A DNA stretch of 64,000 nt from Amborella trichopoda. Taxonomy: Eukaryota; Streptophyta; Magnoliopsida; Amborellales; Amborellaceae. The notes under the pieces were generated by a model, which did not search any database, was not told the DNA's origin, and worked only from the letters and a program-made list of their open reading frames with translations. The stretch's first letter is position 1. Each line of letters opens with the position of its first letter. The stretch spans positions 1,686,288 through 1,750,287 of the forward strand of contig NW_006500346.1 in assembly GCF_000471905.2 (NCBI RefSeq), read 5' to 3'. The translations under genes and the position numbers were made by a program. This document shows, piece after piece, positions 32,560-43,525 of the stretch.

Positions 32560-34523
32560 TGTTGGGTTTATGTCGCCTTTAAAGGCCTTATGAGTGTGCA
32601 TTTATTATAGTGGAACATAAACTCAGTGGGATTGTGGTTTCTCGAGGACCATACTAAGCAAATGATGTTTACTGATACTGGACTGTGCTTGACGATCTAG
32701 GCCAGTCGGTTGGAAAACCCAAGGTACATGGGCATAAAAAATAAACCGAGAAGGGTTTTTGGGCTAGCCCTTGATGAGGTCGGAGCTTATGCCTAGATGA
32801 GTGAGTCGAGGGACTGTGTGACACTTGTGTGTGATGGTATGCCTACAGAGACAGGGGCCAAAACCTCATCCATGATCCATCACACGACATGCATATAGAT
32901 AGATCGTTCGGAAAAGTCAGATATCCACCTTTGGGTGAACCGTATGCATGTGCGAGAGATACCCCTATGCGACATAGAGCAGTGGTCACATTAGGTCGTG
33001 GTTACCTTGACTTGTCTCTAGGGGATGATTTGTAATCCACAGACTGAGATTGCGACTCCTTGGCTCATCGACCAGACTTTGGTGACCCGCTAATGAGCCC
33101 TTGCTTGGACTGTGGGTCATGAGAAATATTTAGTCCGTTCGATAAAGCAAGTGTAGTCCGTAGTCCACAGTTGAAGGTGGAGTACCCCGTGATCGTTGAT
33201 AGAATTCCTGAACCATATGGATCAACTTCCCGTCATATTAATTTAATTGTGTTCATTTTATTAGATAAATTATTTTAGATTTATTATTTGAATTTTTATA
33301 AATTTTTCAATATTTTATTTATCATTTTTAGAATTATAAATATGAAGTTATTGATTTTACAAATTATATAAAATTTAAATAAAATTTTAAAATATTTATA
33401 AAATTTTCATGGGGGCCCATAGTGCACATGGGCCCACCATGTGACAAATGGGTGGGGGGCCCACATATGCCACATATGGGTGGCACGCCCTACCCATTGC
33501 TCCCTTTTGTTATTGCTTTGATATCAAGTTTTGTAAGTTTTGGAAAGTCCATCTTATAAGCATATGGTCAAATATTGTTTGGGAAATGTTGACCATATCT
33601 TATCTTGATTATTAAAGGAATATATTGACTTGATATCATTGGAATATTCTTATGGAAAATATGAGATGGATTATGCAATTTTATGGAATGCATGATATTT
33701 TAATAGATTTAACTTACTTGAATATATTGATGGAAAAAATGGTTTAAAGAAAGGGGGATAGTGGTTCATGCACTTTCTATAATGTTGATGGCTCATCTAT
33801 AGAATGGATGACTTAGATCTCTCATCCCATAAGTCACATTGATTAACGATCCATATTCAATATAAAAAAAGAGGCAAACTATGGGAAACCCTGAAGAAAC
33901 TCTAGACCTAAATTTCGTTATAAATAGGGATGCTCTTCCCCCATCTCTACACACCTCTCTCTCTCTCATAATCTCTCTCTCTCTTCCCTAAGGGCCACGC
34001 CCCTCTCTCTCTACTCTCTCTCTCTCCTAAAAATACCCTAGGGGGTACGCCCCAACATAGAGAGTCTCTCTCTCATGATCTAATCTAAGGGTTGGGAAAA
34101 TTAGGGTTTGAGTCTAATTATTTTAGAGTTAGGGTTTTGTAGAGATTTAAGGGTGGTTATCTAATTTGGCCGAAATTAGCTTTCCCGGTTCGAGATTGAA
34201 GCTAGACTGCTGATCCTACACCATTGGATGTGGTGACTTGGTGTGGGGTGTAAAAAGCCCGGTTGAGGTGATCACCGACATCTTTTCTTTTATTTGTTTG
34301 TTCTTTTATTTTATATTCTCAAACACATTAGTAGGTTGAATGAATGACATCAAGTAGTTGAGGTTTATTTTATTGATGTGTTATTTATTTTTGAAATTTC
34401 TATTGTTTGTAATAAGACCATCTGTGAATGATCTTGTTGCCAAAATTATAAGGGGTGATGATTATTATAAAAATAAAAAAAATTGTATTTCTCAGGCAAA
34501 AGATCACATAAGTCTTTCTTTTA
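32560..34523 (+). repeat. Copia 5' LTR (1964 bp)
   Basis: It starts TGTTGGGTTTATGT and ends TCTTTCTTTTA, where the 3' LTR has the canonical CA. It contains a TATA box and CT-rich leader sequence. It includes about 520 bases (33376-33896) that the 3' LTR lacks. Confidence 0.93.
33919..33926 (+). promoter_or_regulatory. TATA box of the copia 5' LTR
   Basis: TATAAATA in the context TTCGTTATAAATAGGG is conserved in the 3' LTR (CACTATAAATAAGGG). It precedes the CT-rich tract at 33955-34075, where transcription would start. Confidence 0.65.
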
Positions 34524-34524
34524 T

Positions 34525-34536
34525 TGGTATCAGAGC
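34525..34536 (+). other. Primer binding site for initiator tRNA-Met
   Basis: TGGTATCAGAGC, one base after the 5' LTR, is complementary to the 3' end of plant initiator tRNA-Met and is the standard copia primer site. Confidence 0.92.
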
Positions 34537-34596
34537 TAATTTTACGTGATTTCCATTAGCAGTCTTTTCTTATTTTTGCTTGAGAATAGAAATATA

Positions 34597-35474
34597 ATGG
34601 CTACTCGTACTTTCATCTCGGAGATCCTGAAAACTGAAAGGTTTGATGGGACCAACTTTGCTTCATGAAAAAAAGAATCAAATTTATGCTTTATGAAAAA
34701 AACTTGCATAAGGTACTCTTTGAGGACCGACTTCGTCGTCCAACTGACGACTCATCTCAAATAATCAAAGATGAGTACGCCATTTGGAAGAGGAGGAACT
34801 TGAAATGCAAGCACATTATTTTATGTACCATGACTGACTCGTATGCTTCTGAGTACGAGTGAATCTATACTGCAAGTGAGATTTTTGATAAACTTGAAAG
34901 AGAGTATGCTGAACCCTCTCTCATGAAGCAAATTATGACTATGAGAAGGTACAATGCTTTAAAAATGGTAGAAGGTACCAAGTTTGCAGATCATGTGCAC
35001 GTGTTTCGGGCGCTAGTCAAAGATTTAGAAGATACAAGCATGAAGCCCAATGAATCTATGCAAGCGATTCATTTAATGAATTCTCTTTCTAATTCATGGG
35101 AGACTTTCATATCTTTCATCTCTAATAGAAGAAAGGCACCAAAATTAGAGGAACTCATCAGGACCATCAAATCTGATGAAGAAAAGAGGAGTTCAAGGCA
35201 AGCCCTTAGGGATGCTGTGCATATAGTAAAATCTCAACCATCTTTTAAATTCAAGAAAGGAAATGGAAGAAATACTTTTGAGAAAAAAAAATATTTCAAA
35301 AGAAGAGATTTTGGAAATAAGAGAGCAAAGAGAGAGACTCGAACTTGTTTTATTTGCAAGAAGGTAGGTCACATAGCCAATAGTTGTCGGTTCAACAAAT
35401 CTGGTGGAACTAACAAGAAATTGGCATTTGTGGTTTCCGAGTCCATGCTAGTTGACCCCAAGGGAGCATCTTGA
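34597..35474 (+). pseudogene. Copia gag (broken)
   Basis: The frame opens MATRTFISEILKTERFDGTN. It is frameshifted at 34666 where a Trp codon is expected, and has a stop at 34860 (TGA for the expected Trp in SEYEWIYTASEIF). The longest intact piece is 34923-35474. It carries the UBN2/gag region (YNALKMVEGTKFADHV, MNSLSNSWETFIS) and a CCHC zinc knuckle, CFICKKVGHIANSC, at about 35344-35385, which binds RNA. It ends in a stop where the protease linker should continue. Confidence 0.9.
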
Positions 35475-36724
35475 TTTGAGAGCTACGGCCCATATCACAA
35501 ACACCAAGGAAGGTTACCGTTCTTTCACTCCCATGGAGCCCGTACAACAACATATTTATATGGGATGAAATCAGAAGACTGATGTACTTGGAGTTGGAGA
35601 TTTTGAGCTGAAATTGAAGAGTAGGAGCATCTCGATCTTAAAGCAAGCACCTTATGCTCTTGATATGCGGAAGTGTTTGGTTTCGGTTCTTAAGATGTCT
35701 ATGACTAGATTCATAACCACTTTCATTGGGGAGAAAGTGGTGATCAAGAAGGGGAAAGATGTGATCATGACTGGACGACTTTGTAGACGGGCTATTTACT
35801 AATGAAATAAAAGAGAACGTTGCTTATGTCTTGTCCCCTAATGAATTAGATGTTACCCTATGGCAGATAAGGTTAGGACACATTAATATCAAACGAATGA
35901 AAAGATTAAAAAGGGATGAGATTCTTCTAAATTATAAAGGAGATTTATCGAAAGTGTGTGAGTCTTGTGTGCAAGAAAAACTAATAAGAAAAAATACCAC
36001 CAAGGCAAAAAGAGCTACTAGTGTATTGGAAATCATTCATAGTGACATATGTGGACCTATGAATGTGACTACGAAAAGTAGAAAAAGATATTTTATCTCT
36101 TTTATAGATGACCACTCGCGATATGGCTATATGTACCTTAATAATGCAAAATCAAAAACCCTAAAAAAATTCAAAGAATATAAGGCCCAAGTAGAGAATC
36201 AAACCAACCTAAAAATTAAAGTCCTTAGAACCGATAGAAGGGGAGAATATTCATCTGACCTTTTCAAATAATTGTGCATTGAAAATGAGATCATCCATCA
36301 GTACACCATGCTTTATACTCCTGAATAAAATGGTGTAGCTGAGAGATGGAATAGAACCTTAGTGGAAATGGTAAGGAGTATGATGGGGCATGCAAATCTC
36401 TCATTGAAGTTTTAGGGAGAAGCCGTATTAATGGCAAGTTACATCTTTAACTGGACTCCCACAAAAGCTGCCCTATTTACTCCTCACGAAATTTTCACAG
36501 GTCGTTCCCCATCCCTTGAACACCTGAAAGTTTGAGGTTGCTCAGCCCATGTCCTTATCCCACATCAAAATATAACCAAATTACAACTCAAAGTCGTCAA
36601 ATCCATTTTCATTGGTTACGCAGATCACGATAAGGGGTATCGATTCTACAACCTTGAAACTGGTACAGTTATTGAAAGCCGCGATGCTCACTTTTTGAGG
36701 AAGAGTTCTTTGAAGCAAGGGTGA
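35475..36724 (+). pseudogene. Copia protease and integrase (broken)
   Basis: The protease active-site region (expected Asp-Ser-Gly before ATAHITN) is scrambled by indels at about 35472-35500. The GAG-pre-integrase zinc-binding region follows at 35850 (LWQIRLGHINIKRMKRL, CESCVQEK). The integrase core has IHSDICGPM, FISFIDDHSRYGYMY and RTDRRGEYSS, so two acidic residues of the D,D,E triad are seen. The piece with the third acidic residue has TAA at 36326 (expected Gln in the PEQNGVAER region), TAG at 36413 and TGA at 36533 (both for expected Trp). Confidence 0.88.
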
Positions 36725-36959
36725 GTAGAAAACGAGCCAACTTTTATGAGGAGGCAAAAAACAATGATGTAGTTCGAGACCCTGAACCTGAAACTTCTAA
36801 ACTAACCCAACCTGTTCTGAACTCCCTAAAGAAAGTGAACATTTACTTGAACCAAAACGAAGTAACCGAGTCAGCAGACCACCTCTTTACCTAAAACATT
36901 TTGTCTACCTTGGAGAACATTTTGATAATGTTGGGGAAGATCCAAATTCAAAACCTAGA

Positions 36960-37790
36960 ACTCACCGTGAAGCTTTGACCTGTCCTAAAATGAAATACTG
37001 GGTAGAAGCCATGAAAGATGAATATGCTTCCATCAACCAAAATCATATATGGAAATTAGTACCGCTACCTAAAAAATGTATGGTCATTGGTTGTAAGTGG
37101 ATTTTCAAGAAAAAGTTGAACTATGAAGGAAAAATAGAAAAATACAAAGCTAGGTTGGTTGCAAAGGGTTTCACCAAAAAAGAAGGGATAAATTATGATG
37201 AAAATTTTTCCCCTGTTGCCAAATTTCCATCCATCCGAATCTTTATAGCTATAGCAGCCCATTTTGACTTTGAGGTTCATCAAATAGATGTCAAAACAAC
37301 CATTTTAAATGGGTATTTAGAAGAAGAAATTTACATGACCCAACCTGAAGGATTTAAGGAAAAAGAGAAAGAGAACCTACTATGCAAACTTAATAAATCC
37401 CTTTATGCCCTGAAACAAGCATCGCGACAGTGGTACATAAAATTCCAAGAGACCCTTGCTCTTGCAGGATTCTTTACAAATAATGAGGATTGTTACATAT
37501 ATCAAGAGGTCAATGGGAGTGATGTGGCCTTTATATCGTTATATGCTAATTGTGAGTAGCTCAATTGCCCTAATAGTAGAGACGAAAATTTTTCTTGCAC
37601 AACACTTTGATATGAAGGATCTTGGAGAAGCTTCATATGTGTTGGGCATCAAGATAATAAGAAACAGGAGAGAGAAGACTATCCAACTTTCCCAAGCAAC
37701 CTACTGTAAGAGGATACTGGAAAAGTTTGATATGAGTATGTGTAAGCCCATGTCAACCCCAATTGACAAAAGATGAAGCTTAGTAATAAA
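36960..37790 (+). pseudogene. Copia reverse transcriptase (broken; catalytic YVDD lost)
   Basis: The domain is clear: WVEAMKDEYASINQNHIWKL, GCKWIFKKK, YKARLVAKGFTKKEGINYDE, FSPVAKFPSIR, HQIDVKTTILNGYLEEEIYM, NLLCKLNKSLYALKQASRQW. At about 37540-37550 the sequence passes from ISLY straight to LIVSSSIALIVE, so the YVDD box with its two catalytic Asp residues is missing and the frame shifts. The rest (FDMKDLGEASYVLGIKI, SQATYCKRILEKFDM) continues in another frame to 37776. Confidence 0.9.
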
Positions 37791-37859
37791 ATGTGTCATA
37801 CCGAGGATATGGATATAAGAGTCAAGGAGAGAGTGTCATACAGGAGCGTAGTTGGATCC

Positions 37860-38440
37860 CTTATGTAAACCATGACGGGAACAAGGCCTGACTTGTCATT
37901 CGTCATGAGTCTGGTGAGCCGTTTCCAAAGCAATCCAAGAGAGGAGCATTAGAAAACAGTAAAAAAAATTTTCAGATATTTAAAGGGGACCATGAACTAT
38001 GCGCTCACATATAAGGAGGGAACTGAAATAACAATAGAGGGATATTCAGATGCAAGCTATCTCGCAGATTCAGATGATGCGAAGTCTACATCTGGGTATG
38101 TGTTTATGCTTGGAGGGGGTGTGGTTTCTTAAAAGTCAGAGAAACAAGATATTATGGCTTTGTCCATCATGGAATCCAAGTCTGTGGCATGTTGTCTAGC
38201 AGCCGAGGAGGCTGCGTAGATTAAGAAATTTCTTAATCAACTTAATTTCTATCCAGTATGTTGTGAGGCGGTGCGAATTTTTTGCGACAACACGGCGGCT
38301 ATTTGTATCTCTAAGGAGCATCGATTTTATAAGAATTCCAAGCTTACCAAGCCATACTTCTATTACCTGAGAAATGAGGTGAGATTGAAAGAGATCGATA
38401 TCAGCTACATATCTGATGATTGCAGACCCTTTGAATAAGG
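37860..38440 (+). pseudogene. Copia RNase H (broken)
   Basis: The domain shows YSDASYLADSDDAKSTSGYV and FMLGGGVVS, then a stop at 38130 where Trp is expected. It resumes with KSEKQDIMALSIMESKSVAC, has another stop at 38217 (expected Trp) and continues KKFLNQLNF and FCDNTAAICISKEHRFYKNS. Two catalytic acidic residues are visible. Confidence 0.88.
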
Positions 38441-38527
38441 GAGTTGTCTTTGATGTTTTTGTAAGACATGTGAGAGAGATGGGGATGAGAGAAAGTGATG
38501 AAGAGAGAATATAAGGCCTTCAAAGGC

Positions 38528-38538
38528 CAAGTAGGAGA
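38528..38538 (+). other. Copia polypurine tract
   Basis: CAAGTAGGAGA directly precedes the 3' LTR TGTTGGG, the usual place for the plus-strand primer. It is interrupted by one T. Confidence 0.7.
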
Positions 38539-39969
38539 TGTTGGGTTTATGTGGCTTTTAAAGGCCTTATGAGGGTGTAATGAAAAACATTTATTATAGT
38601 GGAACATAAACTCAGTGGAAGTGTGCTCCCTTGATGACTATACTAAACAAATGATGTTTGCTGATACCGAGTTGTACTTGACGATCTAGGCCAGTCGGTT
38701 GAAAAACCTAAGGTACCTGGGCATAAAAAATAAACCGAGAGCCCTTAATGAGGTCAGAGCTTATGCCTAGTTGAGTGAGGCAAGGGAATGTGTGTGTGTG
38801 ATGGTAGGCCTACAGAGGCGGGGGTCAAAACCTCATCCATGATTAATCACACGGCATGCATATAAATAGATCGTTCGGAAAAGCCATATATTCACCTTTG
38901 GGTGAAGCGTATGCATGTGCGAGAGATACCCCTATGCGTCATAGAGTTGTGGTCGCATCAGGTCGTGGTTACCTTGACTTGTCTCTGGGGGAGGATCTGT
39001 AATCCACAAACTGGGATTGTGACTCTTTGGGTCATCGACCAGACTTTGATGACCCGCTAATGAGCCCCTGCTTAGACTGTGGGTCATGGGAAATATTGGG
39101 TCGGTTCGATAAAGTAAATGTGGTATGTAGTCCATAGTTGAAGATGGAGTACCCCGTGATCGTTGATAGAATTCCTGAACCATATGGATCAACTTCCCAT
39201 TATATTAATTTAATTGTGTTCATTTTATTATAGAAATTATTTTAGATTTATTATTTGAATTTTTATGAATCTTTTAATATTTTATTTATGATTTTTTGAA
39301 TTATAAATATGAAGTTATTGATTTTATAAATTATATAAATTAAAAAAACTCTAGACCTAAATTTCACTATAAATAAGGGTGCTCTCCCCCATCTCTACAC
39401 ACCTCTCTCTCTCCCATAACCTCTCTCTCCCATAAACTCTCTCTCCCGTCCCTAAGGACCACGTTCCTCTCTCTCCTAAAAAGATCCTAGGGGGCACGCC
39501 CCAACATAGAGATTCTCCCTCTCTCTCGCGATCTAATCTAAGGGTTGAAAAACTTAGGGTTTGAGCCTAATTATTTTGGAGTTTGGGTTTTGTAGAGATT
39601 TAAGGGTGGTTATCTAGTTTGGCAGAAATTAGCTTTTTTGGTTCGAGATTGAACTTAGACCGCTGATCCCGTGCCATTGGATGTGGTGACTCGGTGTGGG
39701 GTATAAAAGGCTCGATTGAGGTAATCTCTGGCATCTTTAATTTTATTTGTTTGTTCTTTTATTTTATATTCTCAAACACAGTATTAGGTTGTATGAATGA
39801 CATCAAGTAGTTAAGATTTATTTTATTGATGTGTTATTTATTTTTAGAATTTCTATTGTTTGTAATAAGACCATCTGTGAGTGATCTTGTTCCAAAATTA
39901 TAAAGGGTGATTATTATTAAAAAAAAAAAATTGTATTTCCCCGGCAAGATCACATCGGTTTTTCTTTCA
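38539..39969 (+). repeat. Copia 3' LTR (1431 bp, internally deleted)
   Basis: It starts TGTTGGGTTTATGTGG and ends TTTTTCTTTCA. Compared with the 5' LTR it lacks about 520 bases at a junction near 39340-39347 (AATTATATAAATTAAAAAAACTC), where two A-rich stretches meet. It has a 14-base insertion near 38580 (or the 5' copy lost it). Confidence 0.93.
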
Positions 39970-40016
39970 ATTTTCGCACCCACCTAATTTCACATCCAAT
40001 GGTCAAGATTAAAGTA
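39970..40016. mobile_element. MITE, family A, right half after the copia element
   Basis: After the ATTTT duplication, CGCACCCACCTAATTTCACA and TCCAATGGTCAAGATTAAAG continue the family A core from 32559. The far terminal repeat is not recognisable, so this copy was truncated or has diverged. Confidence 0.7.
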
Positions 40017-40192
40017 GCATTTCATAAACATGTAAATGGGGTGAAAGAGGCATACTTTCACCTATGCTGTTCATTTCACCCGTTCGATGACACCGAGATG
40101 AAGGAAAATCGGAATACTATCCTTTCCCATCTTCACTATTCACTTAAACAAACTTGCAGTGCTAGGGGAAGGTGAGCGACAACTTTCAGTGA

Positions 40193-40360
40193 AGGTGTAT
40201 GATTTATATATTGCGAGGCTGCTCTAAACAATCAAAGTAAAACACATATTGAAATAGTGTGGAAAAATAAACACATATTGAAATAGTGTGGAAAAATGTG
40301 GTTTCAATACTGAAAAACTTTGTGATAGCCTTAAAATATATTTTCATCTCTAATTATAAA
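40193..40360. mobile_element. MITE, family C, left half
   Basis: GGTGTATGATTTATATATTG and GAGGCTGCTCTAAACAATC mark the left end. A phrase of about 25 bases around ACACATATTGAAATAGTGTG is duplicated in tandem. It stops at TAATTATAAAA where the next copy begins. Confidence 0.7.
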
Positions 40361-40362
40361 AA

Positions 40363-40752
40363 GAAAAATTCTATACAGAGCTGAGGCTTTAAACAATCAA
40401 ATTAGAGCCCCTCAAAATTTTCACTAAAAGATGTTGTTTTGAGCCTAAATATCCTCAAATTGATCATCTTGACATCAAGATGCAATGGGCATAAGAAAAA
40501 ATAAATTTCAAGTTTTCAAAATAGTACATCTTACAATGTATTTTTGGACCGCTAATTTTTAAGATTTTCAAGTTTTTATAGATCTATTCGAGTGTACTAT
40601 TTTTAAATATTTAAATTTTATAATTAAGTATGAAAATATATTTTAAGGCTGTCATAAAGATTTCTAGTGTTGAAACCACATTTCGCTATACTATTTGAAG
40701 GTGGGCTTTAGTTTGATTGTTTAGAGCCTCGGCTCTATACAAACCGCACCCA
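40363..40752. mobile_element. MITE, family C, complete copy
   Basis: The left end TTCTATACAGAGCTGAGGCT and right end AGCCTCGGCTCTATACAAAC are inverted repeats, continued by AAACAATCAAATTAGAGCCC against TAGTTTGATTGTTTAGAGC. Its right end closes GCACCC. Confidence 0.82.
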
Positions 40753-40787
40753 TTATAAAATGTAAAGCTTTAAAAGTAATGTGAAAG

Positions 40788-41165
40788 GTGGGGTTTGTAT
40801 AGAGCTTATGCTCTAAACAATCAAAATTAGAGCCTACTTTCAAATAGTATCAAGAAATGTGGTTTTAATATTAGAAATATTTATGACAGCCTTAAAATAT
40901 ATTTTCGCCTTTATTTATAAAGTCGAAAGTTTAAAAAATAGTATAGATTTATAGATCTATAAAAAATTGAAAATCTTGAAAATTGACGGTTTAAAAATAC
41001 GTTGCAAAATATATTATTTCTAAAACTTGAAATCTACTTTTTTTCTCAAATCCATACATCTTGATGTCGAGATGATCAATTTGAGGATATTTGGACATCA
41101 CAACAACTTCTTCTTGTGAAATTTTTGTAATAGGCTCCATGGCTCTATATATAAACTTTTCCCTA
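40788..41165. mobile_element. MITE, family C copy
   Basis: The left GGGGTTTGTATAGAGCTTAT and right GGCTCCATGGCTCTATATAT AAAC are inverted repeats. The inner word TCTTGATGTCGAGATGATCA is diagnostic. Confidence 0.8.
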
Positions 41166-41171
41166 ATGTAA

Positions 41172-41372
41172 ATGCGAAGAGATGCATGAAAACTTGAAAA
41201 TCTAAAAAATTGACGTTTAAAAAATTGCATTATAAGATGCAATTATTTTTCATCCATATTTTTCTCGTATGGACGCAAAAGTTGAAATCCATTCTTTTCT
41301 CGTGCAGACGCAGGTTGAGGTTGAAATGATCAATTTTTTTTTTAGAGCCTCGCACTTATATAAACTTTTTCC
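41172..41372. mobile_element. MITE, family C, right-half fragment
   Basis: It carries TTGAAAATCTAAAAAATTGA and closes AGAGCCTCGCACTTATATAA AC. The left half is missing. Confidence 0.65.
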
Positions 41373-41379
41373 TTCAGTT

Positions 41380-41534
41380 TAAGTGGGGGCATAAAAAAAC
41401 CCGAGCTTCCTTCGATCAAAAACCACAGCAGCCCCTCAAGCCCGTGAAGCGTGTGAAAAACCGAGGTTGAAGAAGGAGAAGACGCCCACAGCAGCCTCTA
41501 TCGCGATTATCACAGAGCTTGAAGCCACGAATCA
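41380..41534 (+). other. Exon-like GC-richer leader with a splice donor
   Basis: After a run of AT-rich MITEs, 41396-41534 is abruptly GC-richer (CAGCAGCCCCTCAAGCCCGT, GACGCCCACAGCAGCC) and ends CACGAATCA followed by GTGAGTTG, a good donor. It lacks a convincing ATG frame. It could be a non-coding first exon, possibly of the mS35 gene 2.5 kb downstream, but I cannot find the connection. Confidence 0.3.
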
Positions 41535-41629
41535 GTGAGTTGTTATCTTTTTTCCTGTTTATTATGACGATAAACTCTAATTCAGCTATTTAATTTTGTA
41601 TACTGCTATTTTTGTTGATAAACCCCAAA

Positions 41630-41740
41630 TTAGTTAGTAAACTCATTGATAGACCCCAAATCAGTGAGTTAACTCACTGATAAACCCCAAATCTGTGAGT
41701 TAACTCACTGATAAAACTCACTGATAAACCCCAAATAAAT
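41630..41740. repeat. Minisatellite with perfect palindrome
   Basis: The unit is about 30 bases, built from ACCCCAAAT and GTGAGTTAACTCACTGATAA, in three to four imperfect copies. One copy contains the perfect 20-base palindrome TCAGTGAGTTAACTCACTGA (41661-41680). Confidence 0.8.
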
Positions 41741-43339
41741 TGCTGATACGCCCCTTTCTCTACAATTGAAATTGTTTTTTCTTTTATTTATGTATATGAC
41801 TATATTATTCATCTGTGATGTGTGGGTAATATCAAAATCTGACTTTGATATTGACACTTGCTGAGAGTTATCTTAAAGGAATTGATTTTCTATATTCTGT
41901 TTTTTTTTTTTGTCATCAGAGTTTCATATCTGATTTGGGTTGGAATTTTATTACTTTGTGCATATGGTTGGGCTATTCATGTTTGGCATTTGATACCAGA
42001 TTCTCTCTCTCTCTCTCTAGAAGATCATAACTTTTCCGTACTTTTGGATAACTAGTAATTTACCATACATTTCTTACCTTGTGGACTCGAATGTTTATAC
42101 CATGGATTCTTCCGAGTCTCTAATGTTAGCATCTGGTTCTGCGTCACTTCTTGTTGATAAAAAATGAAACTCATGCCGGTTTTGTGGTAGATCTTCTTTT
42201 GAGTGTGTTTGAGCTACTTGTTTGTGTTACCTATTGCCACCTCTCTCTCCCTCAAAAGATTTACTTTTCCTGTTAAAATGTGACCCACTGACTGAGGGAT
42301 TGTGGACTTCAAAAGTTTGTGGCATACTTGAATTTGCTTTTCGCATTTTTTTCTTTGAAAATCCTTTGAAGCGTCTTAGAAGAATCTGAACTTTGTTAAT
42401 TGTCTCCATTGCAAAGTTTCTTTTGATTCTCATTTTAAAAATTCTTAAATCCCCTGGCTTGAACAAATCGTTGCTTCCAATTCTTAAATTCTTAACTTCC
42501 TTAATTGCCTTTTTCTCCATTGTCCTTTTCTGATATCTTATGTAAATCAATTTTGTATCTTAGCTTCTTGATAATTGCATCCAAACTTTGCTTAATGGGT
42601 TGTATATTGAGGTGTGGATGTGCTTTAGATGGATCATACATTTACAATGTTTCAAATATAATATGTAATACTGAATGAGATGAAATTCATGGATGCAGTC
42701 CTTAAAGTTGGTAGGCATTCAAATACATGAGGTTATATGGTTTTTCAAAACCCCTTCGAGTCTTCAATGCTCCACGCTTTCCTTTTTCTTTGTATTGATA
42801 TTGTTTACTTGTAGCTTGTGGCAATCCCCTTGTTTTTCCACATTAATACCAATCGCTGCTAATATTTAAATGATTTCATGACAGAGACTATCGATGAAAT
42901 ACATAATGAACAATATTTAATTACAAAATGTTTTAAATGTGGATCTTTTAATAAAAAATTGCTTACCGAGTTCTCTTGTTTTAGCTCTAATTTGAATAAA
43001 TGTGGATCAATGAAAACTTCTTTTTTCTGCCATTGTAAGGTTAAAGCATGTGGCAATCTGTGGTATCTGGCATCTTGAGAACTGAAGTTTTTTTTTACCC
43101 GTTTTTTGTTGGATATAAAATTGTATATTACATTAATAAAATGGGATATGACATTATATAGTTGTTGTGGATATGACATTACATAGTTGTTGTATATTCA
43201 TGGGCCCAATGTGTGTGTTTGGTATGTATGTGTTTTTTTTAATCAATAGTATACCACATATGATGGTAAGTTTGTTATGTTTTTAAGGGAAAGTGATCTG
43301 AATTATATCATAATGTGTGTTATGTTTTTAGGGGAAAGT
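41741..43339. other. Intergenic, no gene recognised
   Basis: The stretch is moderately AT-rich. The opposing frames near 42227-42550, 42859-43179 and 42878-43078 resemble nothing known. The last has several Cys residues (CFKCG, CHCKVKACG) without the spacing of a known zinc finger. Confidence 0.4.
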
Positions 43340-43525
43340 GATCTGAATTATTCTTTCTCACCCACATTCCAGCAGGTTATCAAACACAGAAATCCAGAAC
43401 TTGTTTAACATTCCAGCAGGTTATCAAACACAGAAACTCAGAACTTCTTACAGTAACTTCTTTCTTACCAACAAAGAAGAACTGACCAATTTCTAGGGAA
43501 CCTTCCAGTTATCAAACAGGCCCTT
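43340..43525. mobile_element. hAT-like element end fragment
   Basis: It has the same subterminal words as the right end of the element at 28404-30234: ACATTCCAGCAGGTTATCAA (twice) and CTTCCAGTTATCAAACAGGC CC. The opposite end is not visible. Confidence 0.5.

Larger units (their letters stand above)
32560..39969 (+). mobile_element. Ty1/copia LTR retrotransposon, decayed, 7.41 kb
   Basis: The element is flanked by LTRs, a tRNA primer site and a polypurine tract, and is bounded by ATTTT direct repeats (32555-32559 and 39970-39974). The coding order gag, protease, integrase, reverse transcriptase, RNase H is that of Ty1/copia. All coding parts carry stops and frameshifts, so it cannot move by itself. 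By eye the first 190 bases of the two LTRs differ at about one position in ten, which points to an old insertion. It sits inside a family A MITE. Confidence 0.95.

Noticed and set aside
41630..41740. CRISPR-like regularity
   Set aside because: The units are adjacent and imperfect without distinct spacers; it is a minisatellite in plant DNA.
42878..43078. Cys-rich 66-codon frame as a zinc finger
   Set aside because: The Cys spacing fits no zinc-binding family and there is an equally long opposing frame.
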